Below are positions 25,251 to 35,378 of a DNA stretch of 58,783 nt, one piece after another. Source of the DNA: Tychonema sp. LEGE 07203 (lineage in GTDB: Bacteria; Cyanobacteriota; Cyanobacteriia; Cyanobacteriales; Microcoleaceae); the NCBI RefSeq assembly GCF_015207285.1, contig NZ_JADEXD010000013.1, forward strand, positions 1 through 58,783. Direction: 5' to 3'. The notes below the pieces were generated by a model. It was not told where the DNA came from and searched no databases. It worked only from the letters and a program-made list of their open reading frames with translations. Positions within the stretch are counted from its first letter, which is position 1; each line of letters starts with the position of its first letter. A program made the position numbers and the translations under genes.

Positions 25251-27164
25251 CTATTTGTTGCCTTCGGTAAAGTCGGCATCGATCACGTCATCACCGCCGT
25301 CAGTCGGGCCGCCTGTCGGGCCGCCTGTCGGGCCGCCTGTCGGGCCGCCTGCAGCAGAGCCGTCTGCTTGTTGGTACAGGTTGCTGCTGACAGCGTAGAA
25401 CGCTTGCTGCAACTCGGTTGTCAGTGTGTTGATGGCTGTATCGTCTTCTTTGGCGATCGCCTCGCGCAAGTCTTTAATCAACCCTTCAACTTTAGTCTTG
25501 TCAGCATCGGGAACTTTATCGCCCAATTCTGCCAACTGCTTCTCGATTTGATAGGCCAAAGAATCGGCTTGGTTTTTGCGATCGATCCTTTCGCGGCGTT
25601 CTTTGTCAGCAGAAGCATTTGCTTCGGCTTCCTTCACCATGCGCTCAACTTCATTGCTCGGCAGTGTAGAAGCACCGGTAATGCTAATCGATTGCTCCTT
25701 GCCAGTACCTTTATCCTTGGCAGCTACATTCAAAATACCGTTAGCGTCGATATCGAAAGTAACTTCGATTTGCGGTACGCCGCGGGGTGCCGGCGGAACT
25801 CCATCTAAGCGGAAAGTTCCCAAACCTTTGTTGTCAGCCGACATTTCCCGTTCGCCTTGCAAAACGTGAATTTCTACGTTTGTTTGGCCGTCTACAGCAG
25901 TCGAGAAAGTTTCCGACTTCTTGGTAGGAATTGTGGTGTTGCGAGGAATGATTTTGGTCATTACGCCGCCCAAGGTTTCGACACCGAGAGACAGCGGGGT
26001 AACGTCGAGCAACAAGATGTCTTTGACTTCGCCGGAAAGCACGCCGGCTTGAATTGCTGCACCGACAGCAACCACTTCGTCCGGGTTTACTGTTTGGTTG
26101 GGGTCTTTGCCGAGGATTTTTTTGACGAGTTCTTGCACCGCAGGAATGCGGGTAGAACCGCCGACCAAGACAACTTCATTAATTGCAGATTTGTCTAATT
26201 TCGCGTCGCGGATTGCGTTTTCTACGGGGATGCGGGAGCGATCGATCAAATCCGAGCACAGCTCTTCAAACTTGCCCCGCGTCAAAGTCGTGTCCAAATG
26301 TTTTGGGCCGTCTTGAGTCGCGGTAATAAACGGCAAGTTGATTTCTGCTTGAGTAACGCTAGACAGTTCAATCTTGGCTTTTTCGGCTGCTTCCGTCAGG
26401 CGCTGCAGTGCTTGTTTGTCTTTGCGGAGGTCAATTCCTTCGGCTTTTTGGAATTCGTTAGCAATGAAATCGACGATTTTTTTGTCGAAGTCGTCACCGC
26501 CGAGGTGAGTGTCTCCGCTGGTTGCGAGCACTTCAAATACGCCGTCGCCGACTTCGAGAATCGATACGTCGAAAGTACCGCCTCCCAAGTCAAATACCAG
26601 GATGGTTTCGTTGCTTTTTTTATCTAATCCGTAAGCTAAAGCTGCGGCTGTAGGTTCGTTAATAATCCGCAGAACTTCTATCCCGGCAATTTTGCCAGCG
26701 TCTTTAGTAGCTTGGCGCTGGGAATCGTTGAAGTAGGCGGGCACTGTAATTACCGCTTGGGTAACAGTTTCGCCGAGGTATTTGCTGGCGTCTTCTACGA
26801 GTTTCCGCAAAACTTGCGCGGAAATTTCTTCGGGAGCAAATTGTTTGCTGCGGGCGGGAGAGTCAAGTTTGACGTTACCGCCGACGTTGAGGACTTTGTA
26901 CGAAACTTCGGTGGTTTCGTTGGCTACTTCCTCATTTCTGCGTCCGATAAACCGTTTTACTGAGTAAAAGGTGTTTTCGGGGTTCATTACGGCTTGGCGC
27001 TTGGCAATTTGTCCGACAAGCTGGTCGCCATTTTTGGCAAATGCTACTACTGAAGGTGTGGTGCGCGCCCCTTCGGCGTTGGCTATGACGGTGGGTTTGC
27101 CGCCTTCCATAACTGCGACGCAGGAGTTTGTCGTACCTAAGTCAATTCCAACTACTTTTCCCAT
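25251..27164 (-). CDS. dnaK: Molecular chaperone DnaK (Hsp70)
   Basis: ATP-dependent chaperone that binds exposed hydrophobic peptides with DnaJ and GrpE. Residues 1-385 are the ATPase domain: [13 protein letters not shown] at 5-17, the connecting [14 protein letters not shown], and [13 protein letters not shown]. Next come the interdomain linker ([20 protein letters not shown]) and the substrate-binding domain. The C-terminal tail has four Gly-Gly-Pro-Thr units followed by [15 protein letters not shown], typical of the main cyanobacterial DnaK2-type copy. The 637 residues match the family. No grpE or dnaJ is adjacent and no CIRCE element was recognised upstream. Confidence 0.98.
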   Translation of the reverse strand: MGKVVGIDLGTTNSCVAVMEGGKPTVIANAEGARTTPSVVAFAKNGDQLVGQIAKRQAVMNPENTFYSVKRFIGRRNEEVANETTEVSYKVLNVGGNVKLDSPARSKQFAPEEISAQVLRKLVEDASKYLGETVTQAVITVPAYFNDSQRQATKDAGKIAGIEVLRIINEPTAAALAYGLDKKSNETILVFDLGGGTFDVSILEVGDGVFEVLATSGDTHLGGDDFDKKIVDFIANEFQKAEGIDLRKDKQALQRLTEAAEKAKIELSSVTQAEINLPFITATQDGPKHLDTTLTRGKFEELCSDLIDRSRIPVENAIRDAKLDKSAINEVVLVGGSTRIPAVQELVKKILGKDPNQTVNPDEVVAVGAAIQAGVLSGEVKDILLLDVTPLSLGVETLGGVMTKIIPRNTTIPTKKSETFSTAVDGQTNVEIHVLQGEREMSADNKGLGTFRLDGVPPAPRGVPQIEVTFDIDANGILNVAAKDKGTGKEQSISITGASTLPSNEVERMVKEAEANASADKERRERIDRKNQADSLAYQIEKQLAELGDKVPDADKTKVEGLIKDLREAIAKEDDTAINTLTTELQQAFYAVSSNLYQQADGSAAGGPTGGPTGGPTGGPTDGGDDVIDADFTEGNK

Positions 27165-27924
27165 AGGGGTGTTCCGGCTCCAATTTCTACAAAATTTTGG
27201 TTTTCTATCTGTGCGATAGTCTGGTTATTCAGGACTGCGATTTCACCTCGCGGTTTACGGGTAGTGAGTCCTGCTTTAATACAGTCTTCGATAGGGTGCT
27301 GATCTCTATACTGCGGGCGGTAGACCTTGCGATGAAGGGGTATTTACCGAACCTGTTGGGGGACGGTTGCATCCGTGAGGCCTGCACCGCTACACTTGTT
27401 GACTGCTTTTCTTTACTCTTCCTAATGTACGGCGTGCGATCGCTAGTGGCATTGTGGCAAACCGTATATTTTGTGTTGTGTTTGCCGTCTTTGTTGTATA
27501 AATTTGGTTGGGAGCCTTCGGGAAAAGTTCTAGAAACACCTTTTCTATCGTTTCTTAGAGCATACTGTTTCAGATATCGGTCTAATTTAGTATTTCCCTA
27601 GTCAAAAGAGTCTTTTCACAGACTGCTGGGACTCCGTTCTCTGGAATCTATAGAAGAGATAATCCAATTCACAATGCTTTATATCGTGGACGCTTCCATC
27701 GGAATATTTAACCGGCGCTAGAACACAGAGTACACAGAGTCCGAGAATATATATCTGAATCATTCCGATGAAGAGAGGATTTGATATTACTCTTGAGAAC
27801 TCCTACATTTTTTGATTAATAACAAAAACGGTTCGTAGTCCGCACTACGAACCAATTCGATCGGTGTTAATCGATCGCACACGATAGGACCAATGACTAA
27901 TGACCAATGACTAATGACTAATGA
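27165..27924. other. Long intergenic region upstream of dnaK and downstream of treY
   Basis: This 760-base gap must contain the dnaK promoter near 27165-27400. A 134-codon plus-strand frame (27197-27601) overlaps it but has no coding character. A hairpin lies at 27830-27853. Short TGACTAATGACCAATGAC repeats at 27893-27926 run into the treY stop. No sigma-32-like or CIRCE sequence was identified with confidence. Confidence 0.5.
27821..27853 (-). terminator. Rho-independent terminator-like hairpin for treZ-treY
   Basis: GGTTCGTAGT and ACTACGAACC form a perfect 10-bp stem with a CCGC loop (27830-27853). Read on the minus strand, the stem is followed by GTTTTTGTT. It lies about 70 bases past the treY stop on the strand of treY, the expected place for the operon's terminator. 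Confidence 0.7.
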
Positions 27925-30717
27925 CTACTGACCAATCAGCAGAGCGGCGGGAAAGTAACAGAGAGCATCACCGACTGCCAGCGTACCGTTACTTTCTACC
28001 GGTTGGTCGGTAATCGCATCTTTCCAAACCGACGGCATTTGCTCGGACAATACCAGATTAGTATCTTTCCAGACTTGTTTGCCGATCGGCATTTCTTCCG
28101 GTTTGACAACTCCCGTCAAAAACCGAGGAGCAATGACAATAACTGTAGTATCTCCAAAGCTTCGCGCAAAGGCGATCGCATTATCCTTAAACGTGCCAAC
28201 TACTTGCAAGGATTGATAGTCGCCTGATTTAAACACTTCCAAGTAGTTTTTTCTCGCTTCTAGCACTCTTGCAGTCAAAAACAGCTTGATTCTTGCATCT
28301 TCCCGCGTCGCCATCAAATCTTCCACCAGTTGCAAAATATCAGTCTTGGCTTGCTGTTTAATTGACCGCAAAACTTCGATTCTGCGGTCAAAATCAACGG
28401 GACGGCGGTTATCTGGATCGACGTGGCTTAAATCCCAAAATTCCGTGCCTTGATAAATGTCTGGAACGCCCGGAGCCGTGATTTTCAGCAGCGTTTGAGA
28501 TAAAGAGTTGAAAATTCCGTAGTCAGCTACTTTTTTCCAGAAAGGCAGAAACTTTTTCAGAAATTGATTGTTTTCTGAAAGTTCTAGAACGCTATCGATA
28601 AAGGTCAGAAAACCTGTTTCGTAGTCGTTGTCAGGTCTCAGCCAAGCCGTATAAACTTTGGCTTCGCGCACGGCTTTGATCGCATAATCTTTGAGGCGAC
28701 CGACATAATCAGTGTTTTCTATTCCCTCAAAGGGAAAACTGCCAAGCAGAGTTTGGTACAAGAAGTATTCGTCGTTAGTATCGGGAACCATTCGATTCAC
28801 AAAGTTGACTTTCTTAGAAGAGTTTAGCTCTCTCCACAACCTGACTTGCTGTTCCCATTCCTCTGGAATTTCTGACAAAACGTTAATTCTGGCTCGCACA
28901 TCTTCGCCCCGTTTCGTATCGTGGGTAGCTGTAGCATTCATTTTGTGTGGCCAAGCTATTTGCTGCTGTTTGTTGAATTCGTGAAAATCTGCCAGCGAAA
29001 CACCGAACTGACTGGGGTTTCCTCCCACTTCGTTGAGGGATAAAAGCCGATAGTAGACGTATAAAAGCGTGTCTTCAACCCCTTTTGCCATCAAAGGCCC
29101 TGTCAACTGCTGGAGTTTCATGACAAAGTGCCGTCGCTCCTCTTTTTGTTCTACTGTGAGAGTTTCTTCTTCTTCCAGCAGCAGCAGCGTTTCGATAAAT
29201 TTAAGTTCTTTGAGGAGTCGCGGTACCAGTTCTTTCGCACGGGCGATCGCATATTTTACGTAAGTGCGATCGGACTCTCGCAAACCGTCTTGATTTATGT
29301 AAGTTCGGTACACCGGAAAAACTGTTAAAACTGCTGACAGTGCTTTTTCCAAACCGGAACGAGTAAAGTCATTTCCCTGTCTGGAGTGACCGGAAATATT
29401 TTTCAAAAGTTGAGCCAGATTGTCTACATCTCCCGCCAAATTTTTCTCAACTATTAGCCCTTTTTTCTCTAAAAACAACTGTTCGTAGGGAACGGTAAGT
29501 CGAGTAAATCTCTGATAGATTTCGCTAAATTGCTGTTCGCGATCGCGCCGACAAAAAACGCCGTTTAGATAATTCAAAAACTCGTAGCCGCTCGTCCCCT
29601 CTATCGGCCAATATGGCGGCAAATCTTCTTCGTGTTCCAGGATTTTTTCAACAGTAAGGTAAGTTTCTCCGATTTTTTCCCGCAGCCGTTTCAAATATTC
29701 GGTTGGATCGTAAAGTCCGTCGATGTGGTCGATTCTCAATCCGGTAAACTTTCCCTCGTCAACCATGTCGAATATCAGAGCATGGTTTTTGTGAAAAACT
29801 TTAATCTCTTCAACTTTTACCGACATCAGTTCGTTGACTGTAAAAAACCTGCGGTAGTTAATTTCTTCTGCCCCCACTTTCCAGAAAGACAGGCGGTAAA
29901 ACTGATCGGAAAGCAAATCGTCTAGCAAATTAAAGCTTTCAGCATTGCCCTTTTCTCCGTTAAAAACCTTGATATTTTCATCAATAAATTCATGCACGAT
30001 GGGATTTTGATTGTAGAGTTCCCACAGCAATCCTTTGACAAAAGCTATCTGATCGTATCGGGCTTTACCTTTAACTTCTGAAGAGGTGTTTTTGATTAGG
30101 TAAATAATTCCCAAAAGCTTGATAAAATCTGGGTGTCGCCTGCCTAATTCCCTGCCTAAATGCCCCAAATTATGAGTGATAAACTTACCGTAAGAGTCAA
30201 TTTTGACTGGCAATTTTAAATCGTAGTAATTGATAGTCAGCCCTTTTTCCCTGTATTGAAGTTGAATCTCGCCATTTTCCAGACACTCTCCATAAAAATT
30301 GCCCAGCAGCGGAGCCAAAACTCGACCCCTGAGATTTTCGTAAGCGTGATTCCATTCAATATCGAAGTAATCGAAATAGTCGGAATCCGGCCCGTGTTCC
30401 AATACGTCTGACAGCAACAAGTTTTGAGTGTCGTAGGCCATGTGGTTCGGCACAATATCTTGCAGCCATCCCATTTTTCGCTTCTTGATTTCGTAGGTGA
30501 GCGATTCAAAATCTTCTGAGTTTCCCAATTCGGGATTGAGCTGATTTGAGTCAACGACATCGTATCCGTGACTGCTGCCTTGTCTGGCTTTAAATATCGG
30601 TGAAGCGTAAACATCGGTAATTCCTAATTCTTCCAAATAGCTGAGAATTTGTTTGGCGGCTTTAAATTGAAAACCTCCATGAAATTGAATCCGATAAGTT
30701 GCTGTGGGAATTCTCAT
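27925..30717 (-). CDS. treY: Malto-oligosyltrehalose synthase
   Basis: GH13 enzyme that isomerises the reducing-end alpha-1,4 bond of maltodextrins to alpha-1,1, giving maltooligosyl trehalose. The 930 residues begin with RIPTATYRIQFHGGFQFKAA. They show the conserved YASPIFKARQGSSHGYDV, DIVPNHMA, the nucleophile region GLRIDHIDGLYDP, the acid/base region YLTVEKILEHEEDLP, and the C-terminal THDTKRGEDVRARI. All are typical of TreY. It follows treZ on the same strand with a 425-base gap filled by repeats, so it may have its own promoter. With TreZ it makes trehalose from glycogen ends. Confidence 0.97.
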   Translation of the reverse strand: MRIPTATYRIQFHGGFQFKAAKQILSYLEELGITDVYASPIFKARQGSSHGYDVVDSNQLNPELGNSEDFESLTYEIKKRKMGWLQDIVPNHMAYDTQNLLLSDVLEHGPDSDYFDYFDIEWNHAYENLRGRVLAPLLGNFYGECLENGEIQLQYREKGLTINYYDLKLPVKIDSYGKFITHNLGHLGRELGRRHPDFIKLLGIIYLIKNTSSEVKGKARYDQIAFVKGLLWELYNQNPIVHEFIDENIKVFNGEKGNAESFNLLDDLLSDQFYRLSFWKVGAEEINYRRFFTVNELMSVKVEEIKVFHKNHALIFDMVDEGKFTGLRIDHIDGLYDPTEYLKRLREKIGETYLTVEKILEHEEDLPPYWPIEGTSGYEFLNYLNGVFCRRDREQQFSEIYQRFTRLTVPYEQLFLEKKGLIVEKNLAGDVDNLAQLLKNISGHSRQGNDFTRSGLEKALSAVLTVFPVYRTYINQDGLRESDRTYVKYAIARAKELVPRLLKELKFIETLLLLEEEETLTVEQKEERRHFVMKLQQLTGPLMAKGVEDTLLYVYYRLLSLNEVGGNPSQFGVSLADFHEFNKQQQIAWPHKMNATATHDTKRGEDVRARINVLSEIPEEWEQQVRLWRELNSSKKVNFVNRMVPDTNDEYFLYQTLLGSFPFEGIENTDYVGRLKDYAIKAVREAKVYTAWLRPDNDYETGFLTFIDSVLELSENNQFLKKFLPFWKKVADYGIFNSLSQTLLKITAPGVPDIYQGTEFWDLSHVDPDNRRPVDFDRRIEVLRSIKQQAKTDILQLVEDLMATREDARIKLFLTARVLEARKNYLEVFKSGDYQSLQVVGTFKDNAIAFARSFGDTTVIVIAPRFLTGVVKPEEMPIGKQVWKDTNLVLSEQMPSVWKDAITDQPVESNGTLAVGDALCYFPAALLIGQ

Positions 30718-31142
30718 TATGTTAATTTGAGTCCTATTTAATTAGTTTGTCGGTTTTTTTGTTTAAAATTAGAAATAGTAGGTTGGGTTGAGCGGTAGCG
30801 CATTCGGCTCGACAATCGCCGAAAAACTTTTGTCATTACCCATATCTGGTGAAACCCTCAATCCGCCACGAGCCCGCCAGGGAATTAATTCCTTGACTAA
30901 TGCGTGTAAGTCGGTTAAAACTAACCCAGTTTCTAGTTTTTTTTAGTTTGTTTTAACCGAAGGCGGGCTAGTCGGTAAACGCAAAATCAAAAATGTGGGT
31001 AATGACAAGCTTTTGTAGGGGCGGTGCCCCCGTGCCCGCCCTAATTACGGGGCGATCGCGAAAACTAAGACATCAAACAGTAGACTGATACTAAGTTTGA
31101 CCTGGTTGTTGACACCAATGAGCGGCCGCCCCACCCAAGTTA
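30718..31142. repeat. Repeat-filled gap between treZ and treY, with MITE-like element
   Basis: TTGTCATTACCCA at 30830-30842 is mirrored by TGGGTAATGACAA at 30996-31008, bounding an element of about 179 bases without a transposase. An inner inverted pair (CGGTTAAAACTAA and TTAGTTTGTTTTAACCG) lies within it. A GTAGGGGCGGTGCCCCCGTG repeat follows at 31015 and recurs at 40889. No gene is seen. Confidence 0.65.
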
Positions 31143-32969
31143 CTATTTCATTAATTCGTAGAGTGCGAAACTCTGCGGTTTAACAATCAATTCTTGCTCA
31201 GATTCGATCTTGTCAGGCAAGCTAGAACCCGAACCCATCCATTTTACATCAGTAGAGTCTAAAATTTTGTTCCAATTGCCTTGGGGAAGTGCTGCGACAA
31301 CAGCGACCTCTTGCTTGTTGAAGTTTAGAATGCAGTATATGTGGCTGTCATCTGTCCAGCGACGTAGAAATAAGATTTTTTCGGATTCCATGCTGGAAAC
31401 TTCTAGACGGTTTTTGTCTAGTTTTTTCAGGGCGGGAATTGTCCGCCGCAGTTGAATCAAATGTTGGTGCCATTCCCAGAGGACTTTGTGTTTTCCTTCT
31501 GTTTGTTTTTCCCAGTTTAATTTGCATTTTTGGAAACTCTCAGGACTCTGGGGGTCTTGAAATTCGCCTCGGCCTTCAAAGATTTTAAATTCTTGTTGTT
31601 TGTCTTTGCGGATGGCTTCTATTAAGTTAGGATCTGAGTGGGAAACAAAGTACAAAAACGGTGCTGTTTCTCCGTATTCTTCTCCCATAAACAAGAAGGG
31701 TATGTAGGGAGAAGTAAAAACCGTACCTGCCGCGAGTTTCAGTGCTTCAAAGTTAACTATTTGCGACAGTCTGTCTCCCAAAATGCGGTTGCCGATTTGG
31801 TCGTGGGTTTGGGAAAATACTATAAATTTTTCGCCCGGTTCATCTTTGACTGAATTGCCGTGTTTTCGCTTTCTGTGGGGGGCGTACTGGCCCGAGTAGA
31901 CAAAGCTTTCTTTGAAGGCTTTTTCTAAGTGTTCGCACTTGCCGAAGTCTTGGTAATATCGGTCATTTTCTCCGGTAAGCAAGGCGTGGAGTGCGTGGTG
32001 GAAATCGTCGCACCACTGGGCATCTAATCCCATGCCGCCTAGTTCTTTGGGGCGTGTAGTGCGGACATCGTTTAAGTCACTTTCTGCGATTAAATAAATT
32101 TTCCTTTTTACCTCTTGGGAAAAATCCGCTGTGGCATCGGATAGTTGTTGCAAAAAGGGTCTGGCACCGACTTCAAATATTGCTTGAATTGCGTCTAGTC
32201 TCAAAGCGTCAATGTGATAGTCTCGAAACCAGTAGAGGGCGTTTTCAAGAAAGTAGTTGCGGACTCCATCGCTGTAGGCTTCGTCGAAGTTGAGGGCTTC
32301 TCCCCAAATTGGTCGGTATTTTGATGTGAAGTAGGGGCCGAATTCGGGGAGGTAGTTTCCTTCGGGGCCTAGGTGGTTGTAAACGACATCAAGAATTACT
32401 GAAATTCCGTGTTCGTGGCAGGCGTTGACGAGTTTTTTGAATTCTTCTGGCCCGCCGTAGGAGTTTTGGACGGCGTAGGGATATACGCCGTCGTATCCCC
32501 AGTTTCGCTCGCCGGGAAATTGGGCGACGGGCATGATTTCGATGGCGTTGATTCCGAGTTCTGTAAGTTGTTTGAGTTGGGGAATGATTGCTGAAAAGGT
32601 TCCGGCTTGGGTGAATGTACCGACGTGCAGTTCGTAGATAATCATTTCGGCTAGCGGCACGCCTTGCCAAGTTTTGTCTGTCCAAATAAAGGAGTTTTCA
32701 TCGATTACTTGGGATGGGCCTCGGACTCCTTGGGGTTGATATTTTGAGGCTGGGTCTGGTAGGTCGGATTTTTCTTCGAGTTTGTAGGTGTAAAGGGTTC
32801 CTGGTTGGATGTCTGTAGCTGTGGTTTGCCAGTAACCTTCTGCGGATTGCTGCATGGGGATTTGGCGTTTGTTTGGGAAAATGATTTGGAGGGCTATTTG
32901 TTTGATTGTGGGGGCCCAAACGGTAAATTCACATTGGTTGTTGCCGAGGTAATTTGCTCCTATTTGCAC
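31143..32969 (-). CDS. treZ: Malto-oligosyltrehalose trehalohydrolase
   Basis: GH13 enzyme that cuts trehalose from maltooligosyl trehalose made by TreY. The 608 residues start with the N-terminal carbohydrate-binding domain (GANYLGNNQCEFTVWAP), then the catalytic barrel: GVYPYAVQNSYGGPEEFKKL, DVVYNHLGPEGNYL, DALRLDAIQAIFEVG with the nucleophile Asp, IYLIAESDLND with the acid/base Glu, and FSQTHDQIGN. A GTG start with GGAG eleven bases upstream is used. It is upstream of treY on the same strand. The product trehalose is a desiccation and osmotic protectant in filamentous cyanobacteria. Confidence 0.97.
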   Translation of the reverse strand: MQIGANYLGNNQCEFTVWAPTIKQIALQIIFPNKRQIPMQQSAEGYWQTTATDIQPGTLYTYKLEEKSDLPDPASKYQPQGVRGPSQVIDENSFIWTDKTWQGVPLAEMIIYELHVGTFTQAGTFSAIIPQLKQLTELGINAIEIMPVAQFPGERNWGYDGVYPYAVQNSYGGPEEFKKLVNACHEHGISVILDVVYNHLGPEGNYLPEFGPYFTSKYRPIWGEALNFDEAYSDGVRNYFLENALYWFRDYHIDALRLDAIQAIFEVGARPFLQQLSDATADFSQEVKRKIYLIAESDLNDVRTTRPKELGGMGLDAQWCDDFHHALHALLTGENDRYYQDFGKCEHLEKAFKESFVYSGQYAPHRKRKHGNSVKDEPGEKFIVFSQTHDQIGNRILGDRLSQIVNFEALKLAAGTVFTSPYIPFLFMGEEYGETAPFLYFVSHSDPNLIEAIRKDKQQEFKIFEGRGEFQDPQSPESFQKCKLNWEKQTEGKHKVLWEWHQHLIQLRRTIPALKKLDKNRLEVSSMESEKILFLRRWTDDSHIYCILNFNKQEVAVVAALPQGNWNKILDSTDVKWMGSGSSLPDKIESEQELIVKPQSFALYELMK

Positions 32970-33282
32970 TTTTAGTTGTTCTCCTTATAAAATAGGTTGA
33001 TTGTGCGATCGCCGTTTGGGCCCTATTAAATGCTTTGCTCTGAATGTTGGGGCTTGTTTAGAGGGTAATATGGCTTAAAATAACAAGCAACTAACTTTAG
33101 ACAGAGCCATTGAAGGCGAGATTCTTGACTGGGAAAATGTAGCGGTTGGTTGTGTTGAAATTAAGGCAGGAATCTGAAAGAGTACGCCCAATTAGCAGCT
33201 TGCAAGGGTTAATATTTTTTGTTGAGTTCTGGTCTAAAGTATCCCTAAAGATAGATTACAAATTAGCGCGAGTGTGTGTTTT
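32970..33282. other. Divergent intergenic region between treZ and the debranching enzyme
   Basis: This gap must hold promoters for both directions, but no consensus could be fixed. A short open stretch at about 33080-33177 reads LTLDRAIEGEILDWENVAVG and then stops, with no start codon. It looks like the remnant of a small gene, but its family is not recognised. Confidence 0.4.
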
Positions 33283-35343
33283 ATGGTGATTGCTTTTGGA
33301 CGGGAAATTTGCTGCAATCTTGACTTGGCGGAGTCTCGCGAGTGGTTGGTGACAAACGGGATCGGCGGTTATGCTAGCGGGACGATCGCAAATCTCCTCA
33401 CCCGCCGCTATCACGGGCTGCTGGTAGCCGCTCTCAAACCGCCGCTGGCACGCACTTTGATGCTCGCCAAGCTGGACGAGACGGCTGTGTATGACGATCG
33501 CGCTTACCCGCTTTATACAAACCGCTGGGCCGACAATACGATCGAACCCCACGGCTACAACTTCATCGAAAGCTTCCACCTCGAAGGAACGACGCCTGTG
33601 TGGAGGTTTGCGCTCGCCGACGCTATTCTAGAAAAGCGGATTTGGATGCAGCAAGGTGCTAACACAACGTATATTCAATACCGCAGCAGCCGCGCCTCAA
33701 AACCGATCGCCCTCGCTCTCAAAGCCTTAGTCAACTACCGCGATTACCACGGCACGACAAGCGCGGGCGACTGGCAGACGAGCCTAGAAACCTTGACGCG
33801 GGGGGTTTGCGTGACTGCTTTTGACGGAGCCGCGCCACTTTACCTGCTGACAGATGCCGAACCAGAGGCTAAATTCCGAGTTTCTGCTGCCTTATACAAT
33901 TGGTACTACGGATTTGACCTGGCAGCCGAAAAGCGGCGCGGGTTGGAGCATTGCGAGGATCACTTGCACGCGGCGACTTTTCACTTGGTGCTGGCACCGG
34001 GAAGTTGTGTGACATTAATCGCCAGTACCGATAAAAATCCCGAACTAAACGGCGGTACAGCTTTAGAGTTGCGCCGCGCGGGCGATCGAGAACTGCTGCA
34101 AAACTGCCCGCAAGCGGCCGAATCTCCCGACTGGATCGCTAGCTTAGTGCTCGCCGCCGACCAATTTATCGTCAGCCGCCCGCTACCGGAGGAACCCGAA
34201 GGCAAAACGATTATCGCCGGATATCCCTGGTTCAGCGACTGGGGGCGCGATACGACGATCGCCCTGCCTGGCCTGACTATCTGTACCGGGCGGTGGGAAA
34301 TTGCCCGATCGATTTTGCGGACTTTTGCGCGGTATGTCGATCGGGGAATGCTGCCGAACCGCTTCCCGGATGCCGGCGGCGCACCGGAATACAACACCGC
34401 AGACGCGACGCTGTGGTACTTTGAGGCAATTCGCGCTTATATTGATGCCACGGGGGACGAGGAACTTTTGAGCGAACTCTGGCCTACTTTATGTGAGATT
34501 GTTGATTGGCACGTAAAGGGAACTCGGTATAACATCCGCGTCGATCCCGATGACGGTTTAGTCTGCGCGGGCGAAACCGGCCTGCAACTGACTTGGATGG
34601 ACGCGAAAATCGGCGATTGGGTGGTTACTCCCCGGATTGGCAAGCCGATCGAACTGTGCGCCCTTTGGTACAATGCCCTGCAAGCAATGGCAAGTTTTGC
34701 TCGAAAATTGGGCAAGCCTCACTATGAATACGATCGGTTGGGCGATCGAACCAGCGCCGGATTCACCCGCTTCTGGAACGACTCAACCGGTTACTGCTAC
34801 GACGTTCTAGACGGCCCCGACGGCAACGACAGCTCGCTGCGGCCCAACCAAATATTCGCCGTATCCCTGCCCCTAGACTCGATTCCTCCGAGTTCAGCCA
34901 CCTCGCCCGCAGGGGGGATGCGCCAGAAAACCCGCTATACACCGCTACTCACGCCCATCCAGCGCCGCGGCGCGGTGGATGCTTGCGCCCAGAGCCTTCT
35001 GACTTCCCACGGCCTGCGGAGCCTCTCACCGCAGCACCCGCATTACCGCCCAACCTACGGAGGCGACCAATTGCAGCGCGACAGCGCCTACCACCAAGGC
35101 ACGGTTTGGGGCTGGCTGACCGGCCCATTTGTCTTGGCTCACTTACACGTATACAAAAACCCAGCACAAGCTCGCGAATTCCTCGAACCGATGGCACATC
35201 ATATAATGAGCGGCGGCGTGGGCAGTCTGGGCGAAATTTTTGATGGCGACGCCCCCCACACGCCCCAGGGCTGCACTGCTCAAGCTTGGACTGTGGCTGA
35301 GGTGTTGCGGGCTTGGTTGGCAATTAATACTTTGGGTGTTTAA
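33283..35343 (+). CDS. Amylo-alpha-1,6-glucosidase (glycogen debranching, GH133 type)
   Basis: Glycogen-debranching glucosidase acting on alpha-1,6 branch stubs. The N-terminal domain (REWLVTNGIGGYASGTIANL, TRRYHGLLVAAL) is the GDE N-terminal type. The C-terminal (alpha/alpha)6 catalytic domain holds YPWFSDWGRDTTIALPG, LPNRFPDAGGAPEYNTADAT, TWMDAKIGDWVVTPRIGKPI with the catalytic Asp, and YHQGTVWGWLTGPFV. About 686 residues are expected from ATG 33283; the frame opens three codons earlier at GTG 33274. It is divergent from treZ and followed 35 bases later by glucokinase, so it works on the same polysaccharide and feeds free glucose to Glk. Confidence 0.93.
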   Translation: MVIAFGREICCNLDLAESREWLVTNGIGGYASGTIANLLTRRYHGLLVAALKPPLARTLMLAKLDETAVYDDRAYPLYTNRWADNTIEPHGYNFIESFHLEGTTPVWRFALADAILEKRIWMQQGANTTYIQYRSSRASKPIALALKALVNYRDYHGTTSAGDWQTSLETLTRGVCVTAFDGAAPLYLLTDAEPEAKFRVSAALYNWYYGFDLAAEKRRGLEHCEDHLHAATFHLVLAPGSCVTLIASTDKNPELNGGTALELRRAGDRELLQNCPQAAESPDWIASLVLAADQFIVSRPLPEEPEGKTIIAGYPWFSDWGRDTTIALPGLTICTGRWEIARSILRTFARYVDRGMLPNRFPDAGGAPEYNTADATLWYFEAIRAYIDATGDEELLSELWPTLCEIVDWHVKGTRYNIRVDPDDGLVCAGETGLQLTWMDAKIGDWVVTPRIGKPIELCALWYNALQAMASFARKLGKPHYEYDRLGDRTSAGFTRFWNDSTGYCYDVLDGPDGNDSSLRPNQIFAVSLPLDSIPPSSATSPAGGMRQKTRYTPLLTPIQRRGAVDACAQSLLTSHGLRSLSPQHPHYRPTYGGDQLQRDSAYHQGTVWGWLTGPFVLAHLHVYKNPAQAREFLEPMAHHIMSGGVGSLGEIFDGDAPHTPQGCTAQAWTVAEVLRAWLAINTLGV

Positions 35344-35378
35344 ATGGGGAATACGATCTTTGGTTGAATAGGAGGTTT

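Noticed and set aside
27197-27601. 134-codon plus-strand frame upstream of dnaK
   Set aside because: Covers the dnaK promoter region, shows no conserved motif and has irregular composition; probably not coding.
33080-33177. Possible small gene LTLDRAIEGEILDWENVAVG
   Set aside because: No start codon and no recognised family; only noted as a possible remnant.
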